NCBI GenBank assembly: GCA_963558185.1
Contig: CAUWFE010000013.1
Span: 1-42,858, forward strand
Direction of reading: 5' to 3'
Origin: UMGS1663 sp963558185
Lineage (GTDB): Bacteria; Bacillota; Clostridia; TANB77; CAG-508
Length of the DNA: 42,858 nucleotides
The first letter of the stretch is position 1, and each line of letters starts with the position of its first letter. The position numbers and the translations under genes were made by a program. The notes under the pieces were generated by a model that worked only from the letters and a program-made list of their open reading frames with translations, did not search any database and was not told where the DNA came from. Shown here piece after piece: positions 34,532-42,858 of the stretch.

Positions 34532-36553
34532 ATGAAATTAAAAAATTTAAGCTTGGAAAATGGAATACAAAGAGAATGGATTATTACAAATGGGATAGGT
34601 GGATTTGCAAGTTCTACAGTATTAGGAATTAATACAAGAAGATATCATGGACTATTAGTTGCATCTTGCAACCCACCTGTTGAGCGTAAGCTGATTTTAT
34701 CAAAAGTAGATGAAAGCATAATAATAGATGGAAAAAAATATGACTTATATGCAAATATTTGCAAAGACTATATTTCTAAAGGATATGAAAATTTAGTTGA
34801 GTTTGAAAAAAATTATATTCCAATTTATACATATAAAGTAGAAAATGTAATAATAAAAAAATACATTTGTATGGAATATGGAAAAAACACAGTTGGAATT
34901 TTTTATAGAATATGGAACACAAACCATGATGTAAAATTAATAGTAACACCACTAGTAAATGATAGAGATTTTCACTCTCAAAGTTTTGAAGAAAAATTTA
35001 CAATAGAGCAAAAACAAGAAGATGCAAAAGTTACAGTACAAATAAATAATGGAAATAGTATATATATGTGTATGAAAGAAGCACAATATATTAAACATGA
35101 AAATGATGTTTTTTGTAATATGTTTTATTTAGAAGAAGAAAAAAGAGGCTTTAATCCAGAAGAGAACTTAGCTATTCCAGGAAGATTTGAAATAGAAATA
35201 CCTAAAGGCACTTGTAAAACAGAAAAGTATGAAGATATATTAAATCAAGAGCCAACAAAAGAAATATCTTTTATTGCATCTTTAGAAAATAATATTGAAA
35301 ACAAAGATGTAAAAACTATGATAAATAGAGAAATTGCTCGTCTTACTAATTTGATATATGATTCAAAATTAGAAGGAGACAATGAACTAATTAAAAACTA
35401 TATTATATCTTCTGATAATTTTGTTGTGTATAGAAAAAATACAAAATTACATACATTAATTGCAGGATATCCATGGTTTGCAGACTGGAGTAGAGATACT
35501 TTAATTTCTTTTGAAGGAATTTTATTAAAAACAAAAAGATTTTCAATTGCAAAAGAAGTGCTACTAACAATAATAAAAGATGTAAAAGAAGGCTTAGTTC
35601 CTAATGGATACTCAGAATATGACAATATGCCATTATATAATAGTGTAGATGCTTCATTATTATTATTCGAGGCAGTACAAAAATATATAGACTATACACA
35701 AGATATTAATTGGGTAAAAGAAGAAATATATCCAGTGCTAAAAGAAATAATTAATAATTATCAAAATGGAATACAATTAGATGGAAATAATATATATTTA
35801 GATAAGGAAGACGGACTGATTTCATCAGGAACACCAAATACACAAAATACATGGATGGATGTAAAAATAGGAGTATATGCAGTTACTCCAAGAAATGGAA
35901 AAGCAGTAGAAATCAATAGTTTATGGTATAATGCACTAAAAATTATAGAAAAACTAGCTAAAGATTTTGAAGAAAATTCAAGTAACTACAAAAAACTTGC
36001 TGACAAATGTAAAAAATCATTTGAAGAAAAATTTTATAATAAAAGAAGAAAATGTTTATATGATGTATTAGGAGATTCAAAAATTAGACCAAATCAATTA
36101 TTTAGTTTATCTTTGACATATCCTGTTATTAATCCACAAAGTGATATTGCAAAAGAAATATTAGAAACCGTAGAGAAAAAATTATTAACACCATATGGAC
36201 TAAAAACTTTAGCAAAAGGAGAAGAAAATTATATAGAAATATATGAAGGAGATAGTTTTAGAAGAGATTTAAGCTATCATCAAGGAATTACATGGCCTTG
36301 GCTATTAGGTCTATATAATAATGCTTTTAAAAAAGTAATACAAGCAGAAAAAGCAAAAACAAAGAAAAAAGAATTAGAAGAAAAATATAAATTATTTGTA
36401 GAAAACACAAAAATTATATTTAAACAAGAACTAAGAGAAGGAAAAACAATAGAAGGAATTTCAGAACTTTACGATTCTAAAAAACCATATGAATCTAAAG
36501 GAGCATTTCAACAAGCTTGGAGTGTAGCTGAAATATTTAGAATTATATTGTAA
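34532..36553 (+). CDS. Glycogen debranching enzyme (GDE_N/GDE_C type)
   Basis: A 673-residue protein of the bacterial/archaeal amylo-alpha-1,6-glucosidase family. The N-terminal domain starts WIITNGIGGFASSTVLGINT and RRYHGLLVASCNPP. The catalytic (alpha/alpha)6 domain has GYPWFADWSRDTLISFEGIL near residue 315 with the conserved Asp residues, LVPNGYSEYDNMPLYNSVDA and TWMDVKIGV; the end has GITWPWLLGLYNNAF and GAFQQAWSVAEIFRI. It hydrolyses 1,6 branch glucose from glycogen limit dextrins. No other glycogen gene is in the window. AGGAGGAAA-like site before ATG. Confidence 0.9.
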   Translation: MKLKNLSLENGIQREWIITNGIGGFASSTVLGINTRRYHGLLVASCNPPVERKLILSKVDESIIIDGKKYDLYANICKDYISKGYENLVEFEKNYIPIYTYKVENVIIKKYICMEYGKNTVGIFYRIWNTNHDVKLIVTPLVNDRDFHSQSFEEKFTIEQKQEDAKVTVQINNGNSIYMCMKEAQYIKHENDVFCNMFYLEEEKRGFNPEENLAIPGRFEIEIPKGTCKTEKYEDILNQEPTKEISFIASLENNIENKDVKTMINREIARLTNLIYDSKLEGDNELIKNYIISSDNFVVYRKNTKLHTLIAGYPWFADWSRDTLISFEGILLKTKRFSIAKEVLLTIIKDVKEGLVPNGYSEYDNMPLYNSVDASLLLFEAVQKYIDYTQDINWVKEEIYPVLKEIINNYQNGIQLDGNNIYLDKEDGLISSGTPNTQNTWMDVKIGVYAVTPRNGKAVEINSLWYNALKIIEKLAKDFEENSSNYKKLADKCKKSFEEKFYNKRRKCLYDVLGDSKIRPNQLFSLSLTYPVINPQSDIAKEILETVEKKLLTPYGLKTLAKGEENYIEIYEGDSFRRDLSYHQGITWPWLLGLYNNAFKKVIQAEKAKTKKKELEEKYKLFVENTKIIFKQELREGKTIEGISELYDSKKPYESKGAFQQAWSVAEIFRIIL

Positions 36554-36582
36554 AAAACATTAAGAAAAAGAGGAAAGAAAAA

Positions 36583-37068
36583 ATGCGCATTTTAGGTATA
36601 GATCCAGGTTTTGCGATTACAGGTTATAGTATTATAGATTACATTGGCAACAAATTTAATCTTATTACATCAGGAGCAGTGTTAACAAAGGCAGGAGAAT
36701 CATTTCCGCAAAGACTATTAAAACTAAACAATGACCTAGAAAATATCATTCAAACATATCATCCAGATGCAATATCTGTAGAAGAATTATTTTTTAACAA
36801 TAATGCTAAAACAGCAATAAATGTTGCACAAGCAAGAGGCGTTATATTAGTAGTAGGATGTAGATTAGGAATTCCTACTTATGAATATACACCATTACAA
36901 ATAAAACAATCAGTAGTAGGGTATGGAAGAGCAGATAAAATACAAGTACAAAAAATGGTAAAAACTATTTTAAAAGTAGAAAAATTACCAAAGTTAGATG
37001 ATACAACAGATAGTATGGCAGCAGCTATCTGCCATGCCCATTCTGCTAGATTTTCTCAAAAATTATAA
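36583..37068 (+). CDS. ruvC: Holliday junction endonuclease RuvC
   Basis: Cuts Holliday junctions during recombination. The 161-residue product has ILGIDPGFAITGYSII with the first Asp (D7), VEELFFNNNAKTAINVAQAR with the Glu near residue 66, YTPLQIKQSVVGYGRADKIQVQ and the last acidic pair in KLDDTTDSMAAAICHAH (near 138-141). All four metal-binding acids are present. AGAGGAAAG precedes the ATG. The usual ruvA and ruvB neighbours are absent; holA follows by 22 bases. Confidence 0.95.
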   Translation: MRILGIDPGFAITGYSIIDYIGNKFNLITSGAVLTKAGESFPQRLLKLNNDLENIIQTYHPDAISVEELFFNNNAKTAINVAQARGVILVVGCRLGIPTYEYTPLQIKQSVVGYGRADKIQVQKMVKTILKVEKLPKLDDTTDSMAAAICHAHSARFSQKL

Positions 37069-37090
37069 TTATAAAAAAAGGGGGTATATA

Positions 37091-38116
37091 ATGTTAATAA
37101 AAGTAGAAGAATTAGAAAAACAATTAAAACAAGGAAATATATCACATTTATACCTATTATATGGAGAAGAATTATTTTTATTAGAAAATTGTTTAAAAAA
37201 AATACAAAAAGAATTTGGAACATTGCAAAAAGGAATTAACGATATTCGTATTGGAGAAGATAATGTAGAACAATTAATTTCAGATATACAAACTCCAGCT
37301 TTTGGATTTGAAAAAAAATTAATTATAGCAAGAGATACAGGATTATTTAGAAAAGAAGCAAAAAAGAAAGGTCAAATAAATAATAAGTTAATAGAAAGAA
37401 TATCAAATTATATACAAGATAATGAAAAAACTTTAAAAGAAAGTGTAGTGTTAGTATTCGTAGAACAACAAGCAGAAAAAAATGAATTATATAAACAAAT
37501 AGAAAAGCAAGGTACTATATGTAACTTTGAATTATTAAAACCAATGCAAATTACAGTTAGGCTAAAAGCAATTTGTAGTGCATATGGGGTAAAAGTAGAT
37601 GAATCTACTTTGCAATATCTAATTGAATGTTCAGGCACAAATATGCAAGACTTGATAAACGAAATCAGAAAATTAATAGAATATGCAGGAAATGGTGGAA
37701 CCATACAAAGGCAAGATATTGATAAATTATGTATAAAAAAAATAGATAGTGTTATTTTTGAACTAACTGATAGTTTAGGAAAAAAGAACATAAAACAGGC
37801 ATTACAAGTATTACAAAATTTGCTTTATGCTAAAGAGCCAATTCAAAAAATATTAATTACATTGTATAATCATTTTAAAAAATTATATTTTGTAAAATTA
37901 GCACAAAAAACAAATAAACCATTAGTAGAAGCATTAAACTTAAAACCTAATCAAACTTTTTTAACTACAAAATATAAACAGCAATCTTCATATTTTCAAG
38001 AAAATACATTAAGAAAAATCTTACAAGAATTAATAGATTTAGATACGAATTCTAAGAATGGGCTTATAGATACACAAATAGGCTTAGAGGCAATCTTATG
38101 TAGATATTGTTCTTAA
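37091..38116 (+). CDS. holA: DNA polymerase III delta subunit
   Basis: Delta opens the sliding clamp as part of the clamp loader. ATG 37091, with GGGGG before it, gives MLIKVEELEKQLKQGNISHL; the frame is open further upstream inside ruvC but without a start signal. The 341-residue product has HLYLLYGEELFLLENCLKKI, PAFGFEKKLIIARDTGLF and CSGTNMQDLINEIRKLIEYA, as in Bacillota HolA. C-terminal helices end in QIGLEAILCRYC. The repeat at 38156 begins 40 bases after the stop. Confidence 0.92.
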   Translation: MLIKVEELEKQLKQGNISHLYLLYGEELFLLENCLKKIQKEFGTLQKGINDIRIGEDNVEQLISDIQTPAFGFEKKLIIARDTGLFRKEAKKKGQINNKLIERISNYIQDNEKTLKESVVLVFVEQQAEKNELYKQIEKQGTICNFELLKPMQITVRLKAICSAYGVKVDESTLQYLIECSGTNMQDLINEIRKLIEYAGNGGTIQRQDIDKLCIKKIDSVIFELTDSLGKKNIKQALQVLQNLLYAKEPIQKILITLYNHFKKLYFVKLAQKTNKPLVEALNLKPNQTFLTTKYKQQSSYFQENTLRKILQELIDLDTNSKNGLIDTQIGLEAILCRYCS

Positions 38117-38155
38117 AAAGCTATATGCATAGATTTCAAAAAATTAATTTAAAAA

Positions 38156-38432
38156 ATGCTTTGGAATATAAGATTTGGTTATTAGATAATGGTTTCTGTA
38201 AATTAATGCAAGAAATGCCTTGGAATATAAGCTTTTCATTACATTTCTTAGGTTTATTACGAAATTTAAGAAATTCTAATTTATTTTATGGCACCCTTCC
38301 ACTAAAAGTGAACTCTTTCCATAAAATTGCACAGAATTTCTAAAATTTCTCCATAAACATTCGTCATTTCATTCAAAGCTTATATCCCAAGGCATTCTAG
38401 CAAAAGAATAATAAAACCCATTATCCAGTAAC
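38156..38432. repeat. MITE-like palindromic repeat, long copy
   Basis: The arms pair imperfectly: GGTTATTAGATAATGG (38178) with CCATTATCCAGTAAC (38418-38432), and CCTTGGAATATAAGC (38218) with GCTTATATCCCAAGG (38378-38392). An extra partial copy of the inner motif (GCTTTGGAATATAAG) stands at 38158. The middle (about 145 bases) has no match in the short copy at 26010. A 78-codon open stretch across it looks like chance. It fills most of the 397-base gap between holA and the HD gene; otherwise only a promoter is seen there. Confidence 0.75.
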
Positions 38433-38461
38433 AAAATTTGAATGAAATTTAACTTAAAAGG

Positions 38462-38490
38462 TTGAATTTTATAAAATATTACGATAAAAT
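38462..38490 (+). promoter_or_regulatory. Promoter of the HD hydrolase gene
   Basis: TTGAAT and TAAAAT with a 17-base spacer, about 24 bases before the start. Confidence 0.55.
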
Positions 38491-38513
38491 AATCAAAGTT
38501 GTGGAGGAGAAAA

Positions 38514-39173
38514 ATGATAAGTTTAGAAGATGTCAAAAATAATGAGGAGATTAAAGCCTTAGTAATAGGAGCTCAAAAGCAATTAAATGCTTTGGGATAC
38601 ACAGAACACTCTATAAGGCATATTACAATAGTATCAAATCGTGCAGCAGAAATATTAAAAACATTAGGTTATCCAGAAGAAAGAATAGAACTTGCAAAAA
38701 TAGCAGGATATATGCATGATATTGGTAATTGTGTAAATAGAGTAGACCATGCACATTCAGGAGCAATTTTAGCATTTCAAATCTTAAAAGATATGGGAAT
38801 GAGCGTAGATAAAAGAACTGAAATTATGATGGCAATAGGAAATCATGATGAAAATACAGGAACAGCAGTTAGTGATATTTCAGCAGCATTAATTTTAGCA
38901 GATAAATCAGATGTGCATAGAGATAGAGTAGTAAATCAAAATATGTCAACTTTTGATAAACATGATAAAGTAAATTATGCAGTAACAAAAGCTAATTTTA
39001 CAATTAATAAAGAGAAAAGAATGGCAACATTAGATTTAACAATAGATACAACAATTTGCCCTGTATTAGATTATTTTGAAATTTTTATGGATAGAACAAT
39101 GATGAGTAAATATGCAGCAAAATATTTACACATATGGTTTGAACTTATAATAAATGGAACAAAACTTTTATAA
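38514..39173 (+). CDS. HD-domain phosphohydrolase
   Basis: ATG 38514 follows GGAGGAG; a 5-codon longer reading covers that site. The 219-residue product has the HD-type metal site: HSIRHITIVSNRAAEIL near residue 32-48, YMHDIGNCVNRVDHAHSG (His-Asp at 68-69, His at 79 and 81), and IGNHDENTGTAVSDISAALILADKSDV near 107. This is the fold of (p)ppGpp, dNTP and cyclic nucleotide hydrolases; the substrate cannot be told. It is 18 bases before the secD-like gene. Confidence 0.87.
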   Translation: MISLEDVKNNEEIKALVIGAQKQLNALGYTEHSIRHITIVSNRAAEILKTLGYPEERIELAKIAGYMHDIGNCVNRVDHAHSGAILAFQILKDMGMSVDKRTEIMMAIGNHDENTGTAVSDISAALILADKSDVHRDRVVNQNMSTFDKHDKVNYAVTKANFTINKEKRMATLDLTIDTTICPVLDYFEIFMDRTMMSKYAAKYLHIWFELIINGTKLL

Positions 39174-39191
39174 AATTAGGAGGAATAAAAA

Positions 39192-40571
39192 GTGAAAAGA
39201 AACAGAATTTTGAGAACAATTTTTATTATTTTGGTTATTATTTTAATATCATTAATATCATTTGCAGGAATTTATGTAATAGATAAAAATTCAACTAAAA
39301 ACATGGTAAAAGATTATACTTTAGGAAGAGATTTATTAGGCTCAAGAAGAGTGCAATTAGATGTAAGTAATGCTACAAATGAAATAAAATATGATAAAGA
39401 TGGAAATAAAATAGAAGCATCAGATACAAAAACAGAAGTTGCAAATAAAGTAAATGAACCAATTAATAAAGAAGAAAATAAAACAGAAGAAAACTATAAA
39501 AAATCAGCAGATATATTGGAAAAAAGATTAAAAGAATTAAAAGTAGAAGATTACACAATAAGACTAAACAAAGAAAATGGAACAATTATGATAGAACTTC
39601 CAGAAATTACAGAAGTAACAGATTCAGTAGTTTCAACATTAATGCAAACAGGAAAATTTGAAATAATTGATAGTACAACAAAAGAAGTATTATTAAATAA
39701 CTCAGATATAGAAAAAGTAGAAGCAAATATTGGACAAACTTCTTATGGATATGTAGCATATATAGGCATTCAATTTAATAAACAAGGAACAGATAAATTT
39801 AAAAATGTGACAAATACATATAAAACACTAGAAAATACAACTACAAATACACAAATAACTGAAGGGGAACAAGAAAAGAAAGAAGAGCAAAAAAAGATTT
39901 CATTACAATTAGATGGGCAAACAATAATGACTGATAGTTTTGAAGATGAAATTGCAAATGGATATTTACAGTTAACAATAGGTTCAGCTTCTAAAACAGC
40001 TAATTCAAGTGAATTACAAACATATTATAGAAGTGCTAAAACCGAAGCAGCTTTATTAAATCAAGAAGCTTTACCACTTGTATACAAAACAGCTCAAAAT
40101 AAATATGTAGGTTCAGACATAACAATTCAAAACTTAAAAATTGCTATAGGAGTAGTAATTGGGCTTATAGTAATAGGAATTATTTATTTAATTATTCGTT
40201 ATCATGTAAAAGGATTACTTGCTTCAATATCTTTTATAGGATATATAGCTTTGTTATTATTGACTGTAAGATATACAAATGTAACTATTTCTATTATAGG
40301 ATTAATAGGAATTGTAGTTTCTATAATTATTAATTATATTTTATTACAAAAATTATTGAAAAATATGGAAAAAATAGAGGACTCAAAACTAGCATATAAT
40401 AAAACAATGTCAAATTTCTTAAAAATAATTGTACCAATTATTATTATTGCAGTAGTATTTTCTTTTTCAACACATCTTGCAATATTTAGCTTTGGAATGG
40501 TTATGTTCTGGGGAATTGTATTAGATTGGCTTTATAATTTTATAGTAACAAAAAACTTATTAAAAATGTAA
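39192..40571 (+). CDS. secD: SecD-like protein translocase subunit (divergent)
   Basis: A GTG start at 39192 follows AGGAGGAA. The 459-residue product opens with a membrane segment (TIFIILVIILISLISFAGIY), then the SecD phrases YTLGRDLLGSRRVQLDV and ADILEKRLKELKVEDYTI and TIMIELPEITEVTDSV, a large external domain, and about five C-terminal membrane segments. SecD with SecF uses the proton gradient to help complete protein export. The classic D-L-x-G-G motif reads DLLGSR and the membrane part is weak, so the call rests on the layout and on the SecF-like neighbour 17 bases downstream. Confidence 0.8.
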   Translation: MKRNRILRTIFIILVIILISLISFAGIYVIDKNSTKNMVKDYTLGRDLLGSRRVQLDVSNATNEIKYDKDGNKIEASDTKTEVANKVNEPINKEENKTEENYKKSADILEKRLKELKVEDYTIRLNKENGTIMIELPEITEVTDSVVSTLMQTGKFEIIDSTTKEVLLNNSDIEKVEANIGQTSYGYVAYIGIQFNKQGTDKFKNVTNTYKTLENTTTNTQITEGEQEKKEEQKKISLQLDGQTIMTDSFEDEIANGYLQLTIGSASKTANSSELQTYYRSAKTEAALLNQEALPLVYKTAQNKYVGSDITIQNLKIAIGVVIGLIVIGIIYLIIRYHVKGLLASISFIGYIALLLLTVRYTNVTISIIGLIGIVVSIIINYILLQKLLKNMEKIEDSKLAYNKTMSNFLKIIVPIIIIAVVFSFSTHLAIFSFGMVMFWGIVLDWLYNFIVTKNLLKM

Positions 40572-40588
40572 GAAAGGAATGGTAAAAG

Positions 40589-41248
40589 ATGAAAAAAGTT
40601 ATTGTTGCAATTATTGCATGTATTGTAGTAGCGGGTATTGCAATTACTTGTGTAATGGGATTAAACTATGAGTTAATGTATTCAGACAATACACAATTTG
40701 ATATATATATTGGAAAAGAATTTGATAATAATGAAATAAAAAATATAGTTCAAGAAGTAATAGGGAAAGACAAACAAGTATTAATTCAAAAAGTTGAAAT
40801 GTATGAAGATATGGTAACTGTAACTACTAAAGAAGTTTCAGATGAACAGTTAGAACAAATTAATCAAAAAATAAATGAAAAGTATGGAATAGAAAATAAA
40901 AAAGAAGACATACAATTAGTAAAAAATAGCAAGATAAGAGGAAGAAATATAGTAAAACCATATGTTTTTCCAGTAGCAATAAGTTTTATAATAATAATAG
41001 TGGTTATGGCAATTTTATATCGTAAATTAGGAGTATCAAAAGTAATTCTTAATTTTGTAGGATATACACTTTTAGTACAAGCAATATATTTAAGCGTAAT
41101 TGCATTAACAAGAGTAGAAGTTAATAGATTTACCATGCCAGTAGCAATTGCTTTATATGCACTTACACAATTATACGTAATTACAAAATTAGAAAATAAA
41201 AAGAATAGTCTACAAGAAGAAAATAAAGATAAAATAGAAGAAGAATAG
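40589..41248 (+). CDS. secF: SecF-like protein (short, divergent)
   Basis: A 219-residue protein with AAAGGAA before the ATG: N-terminal membrane segment (VIVAIIACIVVAGIAITCVMGL), a small external domain (QFDIYIGKEFDNNEIKNIV), then about three or four membrane segments (FPVAISFIIIIVVMAILY, VILNFVGYTLLVQAIYLSVI). SecF is normally about 290-310 residues with six segments; this one is shorter, and the conserved membrane motif is not obvious. A role with the SecD-like gene upstream is inferred from order. Confidence 0.7.
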   Translation: MKKVIVAIIACIVVAGIAITCVMGLNYELMYSDNTQFDIYIGKEFDNNEIKNIVQEVIGKDKQVLIQKVEMYEDMVTVTTKEVSDEQLEQINQKINEKYGIENKKEDIQLVKNSKIRGRNIVKPYVFPVAISFIIIIVVMAILYRKLGVSKVILNFVGYTLLVQAIYLSVIALTRVEVNRFTMPVAIALYALTQLYVITKLENKKNSLQEENKDKIEEE

Positions 41249-41323
41249 TACAAATAGTAATAAAATTACATATATTATATAAAGGTTGATATTTGATACA
41301 AACTTGAAATGAGGTGTATCTGA

Positions 41324-41662
41324 TTGAAACTCTTGAAAATATGGTTTCAAAAATATAAAAGAAACCAGCAAGAAGCTATAACATATGAAGAATTAAAACT
41401 AAAGCAAGCTAAAAATGCTAATATTTTATTATTAGATGTACGAAGTAAGCAAGAATATGAAGAAGGCCATTTACCAGGCAGTATTTGCATACCAGTATAT
41501 GAATTGCAAGAAAGTATGAGTATTTCTAAAGAATCTGAAATAATAACATATTGTCAAACAGATAGTAGAAGTAAAAATGCAACAAAAATTCTTAAAAAAA
41601 TGGGATACAAAAATGTATATTACATTAAAGGCGGAATAGAAAGTTGCAAAGAATATTATTAA
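41324..41662 (+). CDS. Rhodanese-like sulfurtransferase domain protein
   Basis: A TTG start at 41324 with GAGGTG upstream. The 112-residue product is a single rhodanese domain: LLLDVRSKQEYEEGHLPGS near residue 36, then IITYCQTDSRSKNATKIL with the catalytic Cys77, and GYKNVYYIKGGIESCKEYY. It moves sulfur between acceptors; partner unknown. It ends at a strong terminator that overlaps its stop codon. No clear promoter was seen in the 75 bases after the secF-like gene. Confidence 0.9.
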   Translation: MKLLKIWFQKYKRNQQEAITYEELKLKQAKNANILLLDVRSKQEYEEGHLPGSICIPVYELQESMSISKESEIITYCQTDSRSKNATKILKKMGYKNVYYIKGGIESCKEYY

Positions 41663-41695
41663 AAAACTAGGAGTTATTTTATCTCCTAGTTTTTT
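41661..41695. terminator. Bidirectional terminator, rhodanese gene / ytxC
   Basis: A perfect 13-bp stem (AAAAAACTAGGAG with CTCCTAGTTTTTT) with a 9-base loop. It can serve the rhodanese gene on plus and ytxC on minus. Confidence 0.88.
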
Positions 41696-41724
41696 ATAAG
41701 ATAATAAAGGTATTCTCTACTTAA

Positions 41725-42603
41725 TTAAATTTCATGAGATACATTATTTAATATGCGATAAGTCCTACATATATGACAGTTTTTACAAATGGAAATTCGA
41801 TTTCTAAAAATAAGTTCTAAAGTATGAACAAAATCATCACTTTCTCCAATAATGTGTAATTCTATTGTTTTGGGTAGTAGAGTAAGTAATGTATTTAAAG
41901 TATAATCATTTGAAGAAAATGTAATATCTGAAAGATATTTTGCCTCTAAAGAATGCTCTGTAACAGATATAATACTTTTATTTTTATCTAACAAAATTGA
42001 TTCTCCATTTGTATAAATTAAATGAACAAAATCTTTTTTACTTTCGTTACTATCAATATATATTTTTAATAAATCTATAAATTCCACATATTCTTTTTCT
42101 ATTACATACTGATTCACTTCATAGTCAATTATTTCCTCTAAAATTTTGATATAATCAAATAATCTAAAATTTATAAAACCATCTAAAATTACAGACTTAT
42201 TACTATTAATATAATTAGTGAAAGCAGAAAAAATAATATCCTCTCTAATTGGAAAATCAGAAATATTTTCTTCTTCTGAATACATATTTTCTTCAAAATT
42301 TAGAATATAGTCATAACAATTTTCGGCAATGTATTTTTTTTCACTATTATTAAAGTAAAAATAATTAAAATTAATAAGGCTACGAATAAGTTGTGGTTCG
42401 TAAAATAAAATAACACAGTCAGTTAATATGTGAGAAATAGCATTTACAAAACTATTTATATTTTTTTCGTTATAGTGAATAATAATATTGTTGTAAATCT
42501 TAAATTTTTTATGCACAAAAATAATATCTGGTATTGAATTTAGACTCTTTAGTAGATGAGTAATAATAGAGTTGTGATTAGTTTTTATACAAAAAGATTT
42601 CAT
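41725..42603 (-). CDS. ytxC: YtxC-family sporulation protein
   Basis: A 292-residue minus-strand protein of the YtxC family: YIAENCYDYILNFE, GFINFRLFDYIKILEEIID and VEFIDLLKIYIDSNESK are typical, and length is normal. In Bacillus subtilis ytxC lies beside dnaI and thrS. Its molecular role is unclear. The C-terminus (RNRISICKNCHICR) has a CxxC-like cluster. AAAGGGG lies about 14 bases before the ATG, with GGAG closer. With spoVM it points to a spore former. Confidence 0.82.
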   Translation of the reverse strand: MKSFCIKTNHNSIITHLLKSLNSIPDIIFVHKKFKIYNNIIIHYNEKNINSFVNAISHILTDCVILFYEPQLIRSLINFNYFYFNNSEKKYIAENCYDYILNFEENMYSEEENISDFPIREDIIFSAFTNYINSNKSVILDGFINFRLFDYIKILEEIIDYEVNQYVIEKEYVEFIDLLKIYIDSNESKKDFVHLIYTNGESILLDKNKSIISVTEHSLEAKYLSDITFSSNDYTLNTLLTLLPKTIELHIIGESDDFVHTLELIFRNRISICKNCHICRTYRILNNVSHEI

Positions 42604-42759
42604 CTCCAGAAAAATCCCCTTTCTTAGTTAGAAATATTATCTACCAAAAAGTGTTAAGCTATACATATTTTATGCTAAAAAATATTTTTTGTGATTTAAA
42701 AAAGTATATTAACATTTTGCGGCAAATTCTAATTTGTAGGGATGATTTCCAAGAAAAAA

Positions 42760-42790
42760 TTAGCAAAAAAATATATATATTTTTTGCTAA
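42760..42790 (-). terminator. Terminator of the partial minus-strand gene
   Basis: On the minus strand TTAGCAAAAAA pairs with TTTTTTGCTAA, followed by six T (plus-strand 42754-42759). It begins right after the stop codon at 42791. Confidence 0.8.
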
Positions 42791-42858
42791 CTATTCATCT
42801 TTCAAATATTTTTCCCAATCCATAAAAGCATGACCTATTCTCACTACTAATGCTTTAG
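42791..42858 (-). CDS. C-terminal end of an unidentified protein (partial)
   Basis: Reading in from the window edge on the minus strand: KALVVRIGHAFMDWEKYLKD then Glu and TAG at 42791. Only about 22 codons are seen, followed at once by a terminator. The piece is coding-like but too short to name. The stretch 42604-42759 between ytxC and this gene holds nothing I can name. Confidence 0.6.
   Translation of the reverse strand, partial: KALVVRIGHAFMDWEKYLKDE

Noticed and set aside
38107..38343. A 78-codon open frame after holA
   Set aside because: It starts without a ribosome site, overlaps the holA end and lies within the palindromic repeat; its composition looks like non-coding DNA.

Overview
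The window is very AT-rich (roughly 70% or more A+T, with strong A bias in codons). It uses the standard code (TGG for Trp, TGA as a working stop). It reads as a chromosome segment of a Gram-positive, endospore-forming Clostridia-type Bacillota, probably an uncultured gut lineage; I cannot name it more closely. The pointers are a zinc-type L28, remA, a dlt D-alanylation cluster, SpoVM beside rpmB as in Bacillus subtilis, a YtxC-family sporulation protein, and classic AGGAGG sites with TTGACA/TATAAT promoters.

Layout. 1-4160: two type-IV-pilin-like surface proteins, each preceded by a copy of a ~130-bp repeat; the second gene has an in-frame TGA. 4.2-18.3 kb: housekeeping genes on the + strand: rsmE, a membrane protein, remA-rpoZ-gmk, priA (frameshifted), def, fmt, an Asp23/AmaP/DUF2273 envelope-stress trio, nusB, xseA, xseB, a DUF212 membrane protein, fhs and a bactofilin-like membrane protein. 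A GC-richer 77-residue orphan gene sits on the minus strand between gmk and priA. 18.3-19.0 kb: two very short genes (a 49-residue membrane protein and spoVM) converging on rpmB. 19.1-22.8 kb: a secreted wall hydrolase with SH3 repeats and a C-terminal dockerin, followed by a membrane-anchored SH3/cadherin-like surface protein.

22.8-24.0 kb is the most unusual part. A decayed ISAs1-type insertion sequence, with ~65-bp terminal inverted repeats and a perfect 9-bp target duplication, carries inside it the 3' half of a tRNA-Phe and a complete small locus. That locus has a consensus promoter, a strong ribosome site, a 22-residue hydrophobic peptide, a bidirectional terminator, a convergent promoter, and paired direct repeats that make a short antisense RNA complementary to the peptide's start region. 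This is the architecture of a par/Fst-type type I toxin-antitoxin module, with a peptide I do not recognise.

24.0-42.9 kb: two proteins of unknown role, a divergent Ham1 NTPase, pgsA, a dlt-like cluster (dltA, dltC, an MBOAT gene broken by a TAA, an SGNH hydrolase in place of dltD), murB, yvcK, a glycogen-debranching enzyme, ruvC, holA, an HD hydrolase, SecD- and SecF-like genes, a rhodanese and, on the minus strand, ytxC. Two copies of a palindromic MITE-like repeat lie at 26.0 and 38.2 kb.

Three genes (the pilin/FGE-like protein, priA, the dltB-like MBOAT gene) are each broken by one base change or insertion. Either the assembly has errors or the strain carries real lesions; raw reads would decide.
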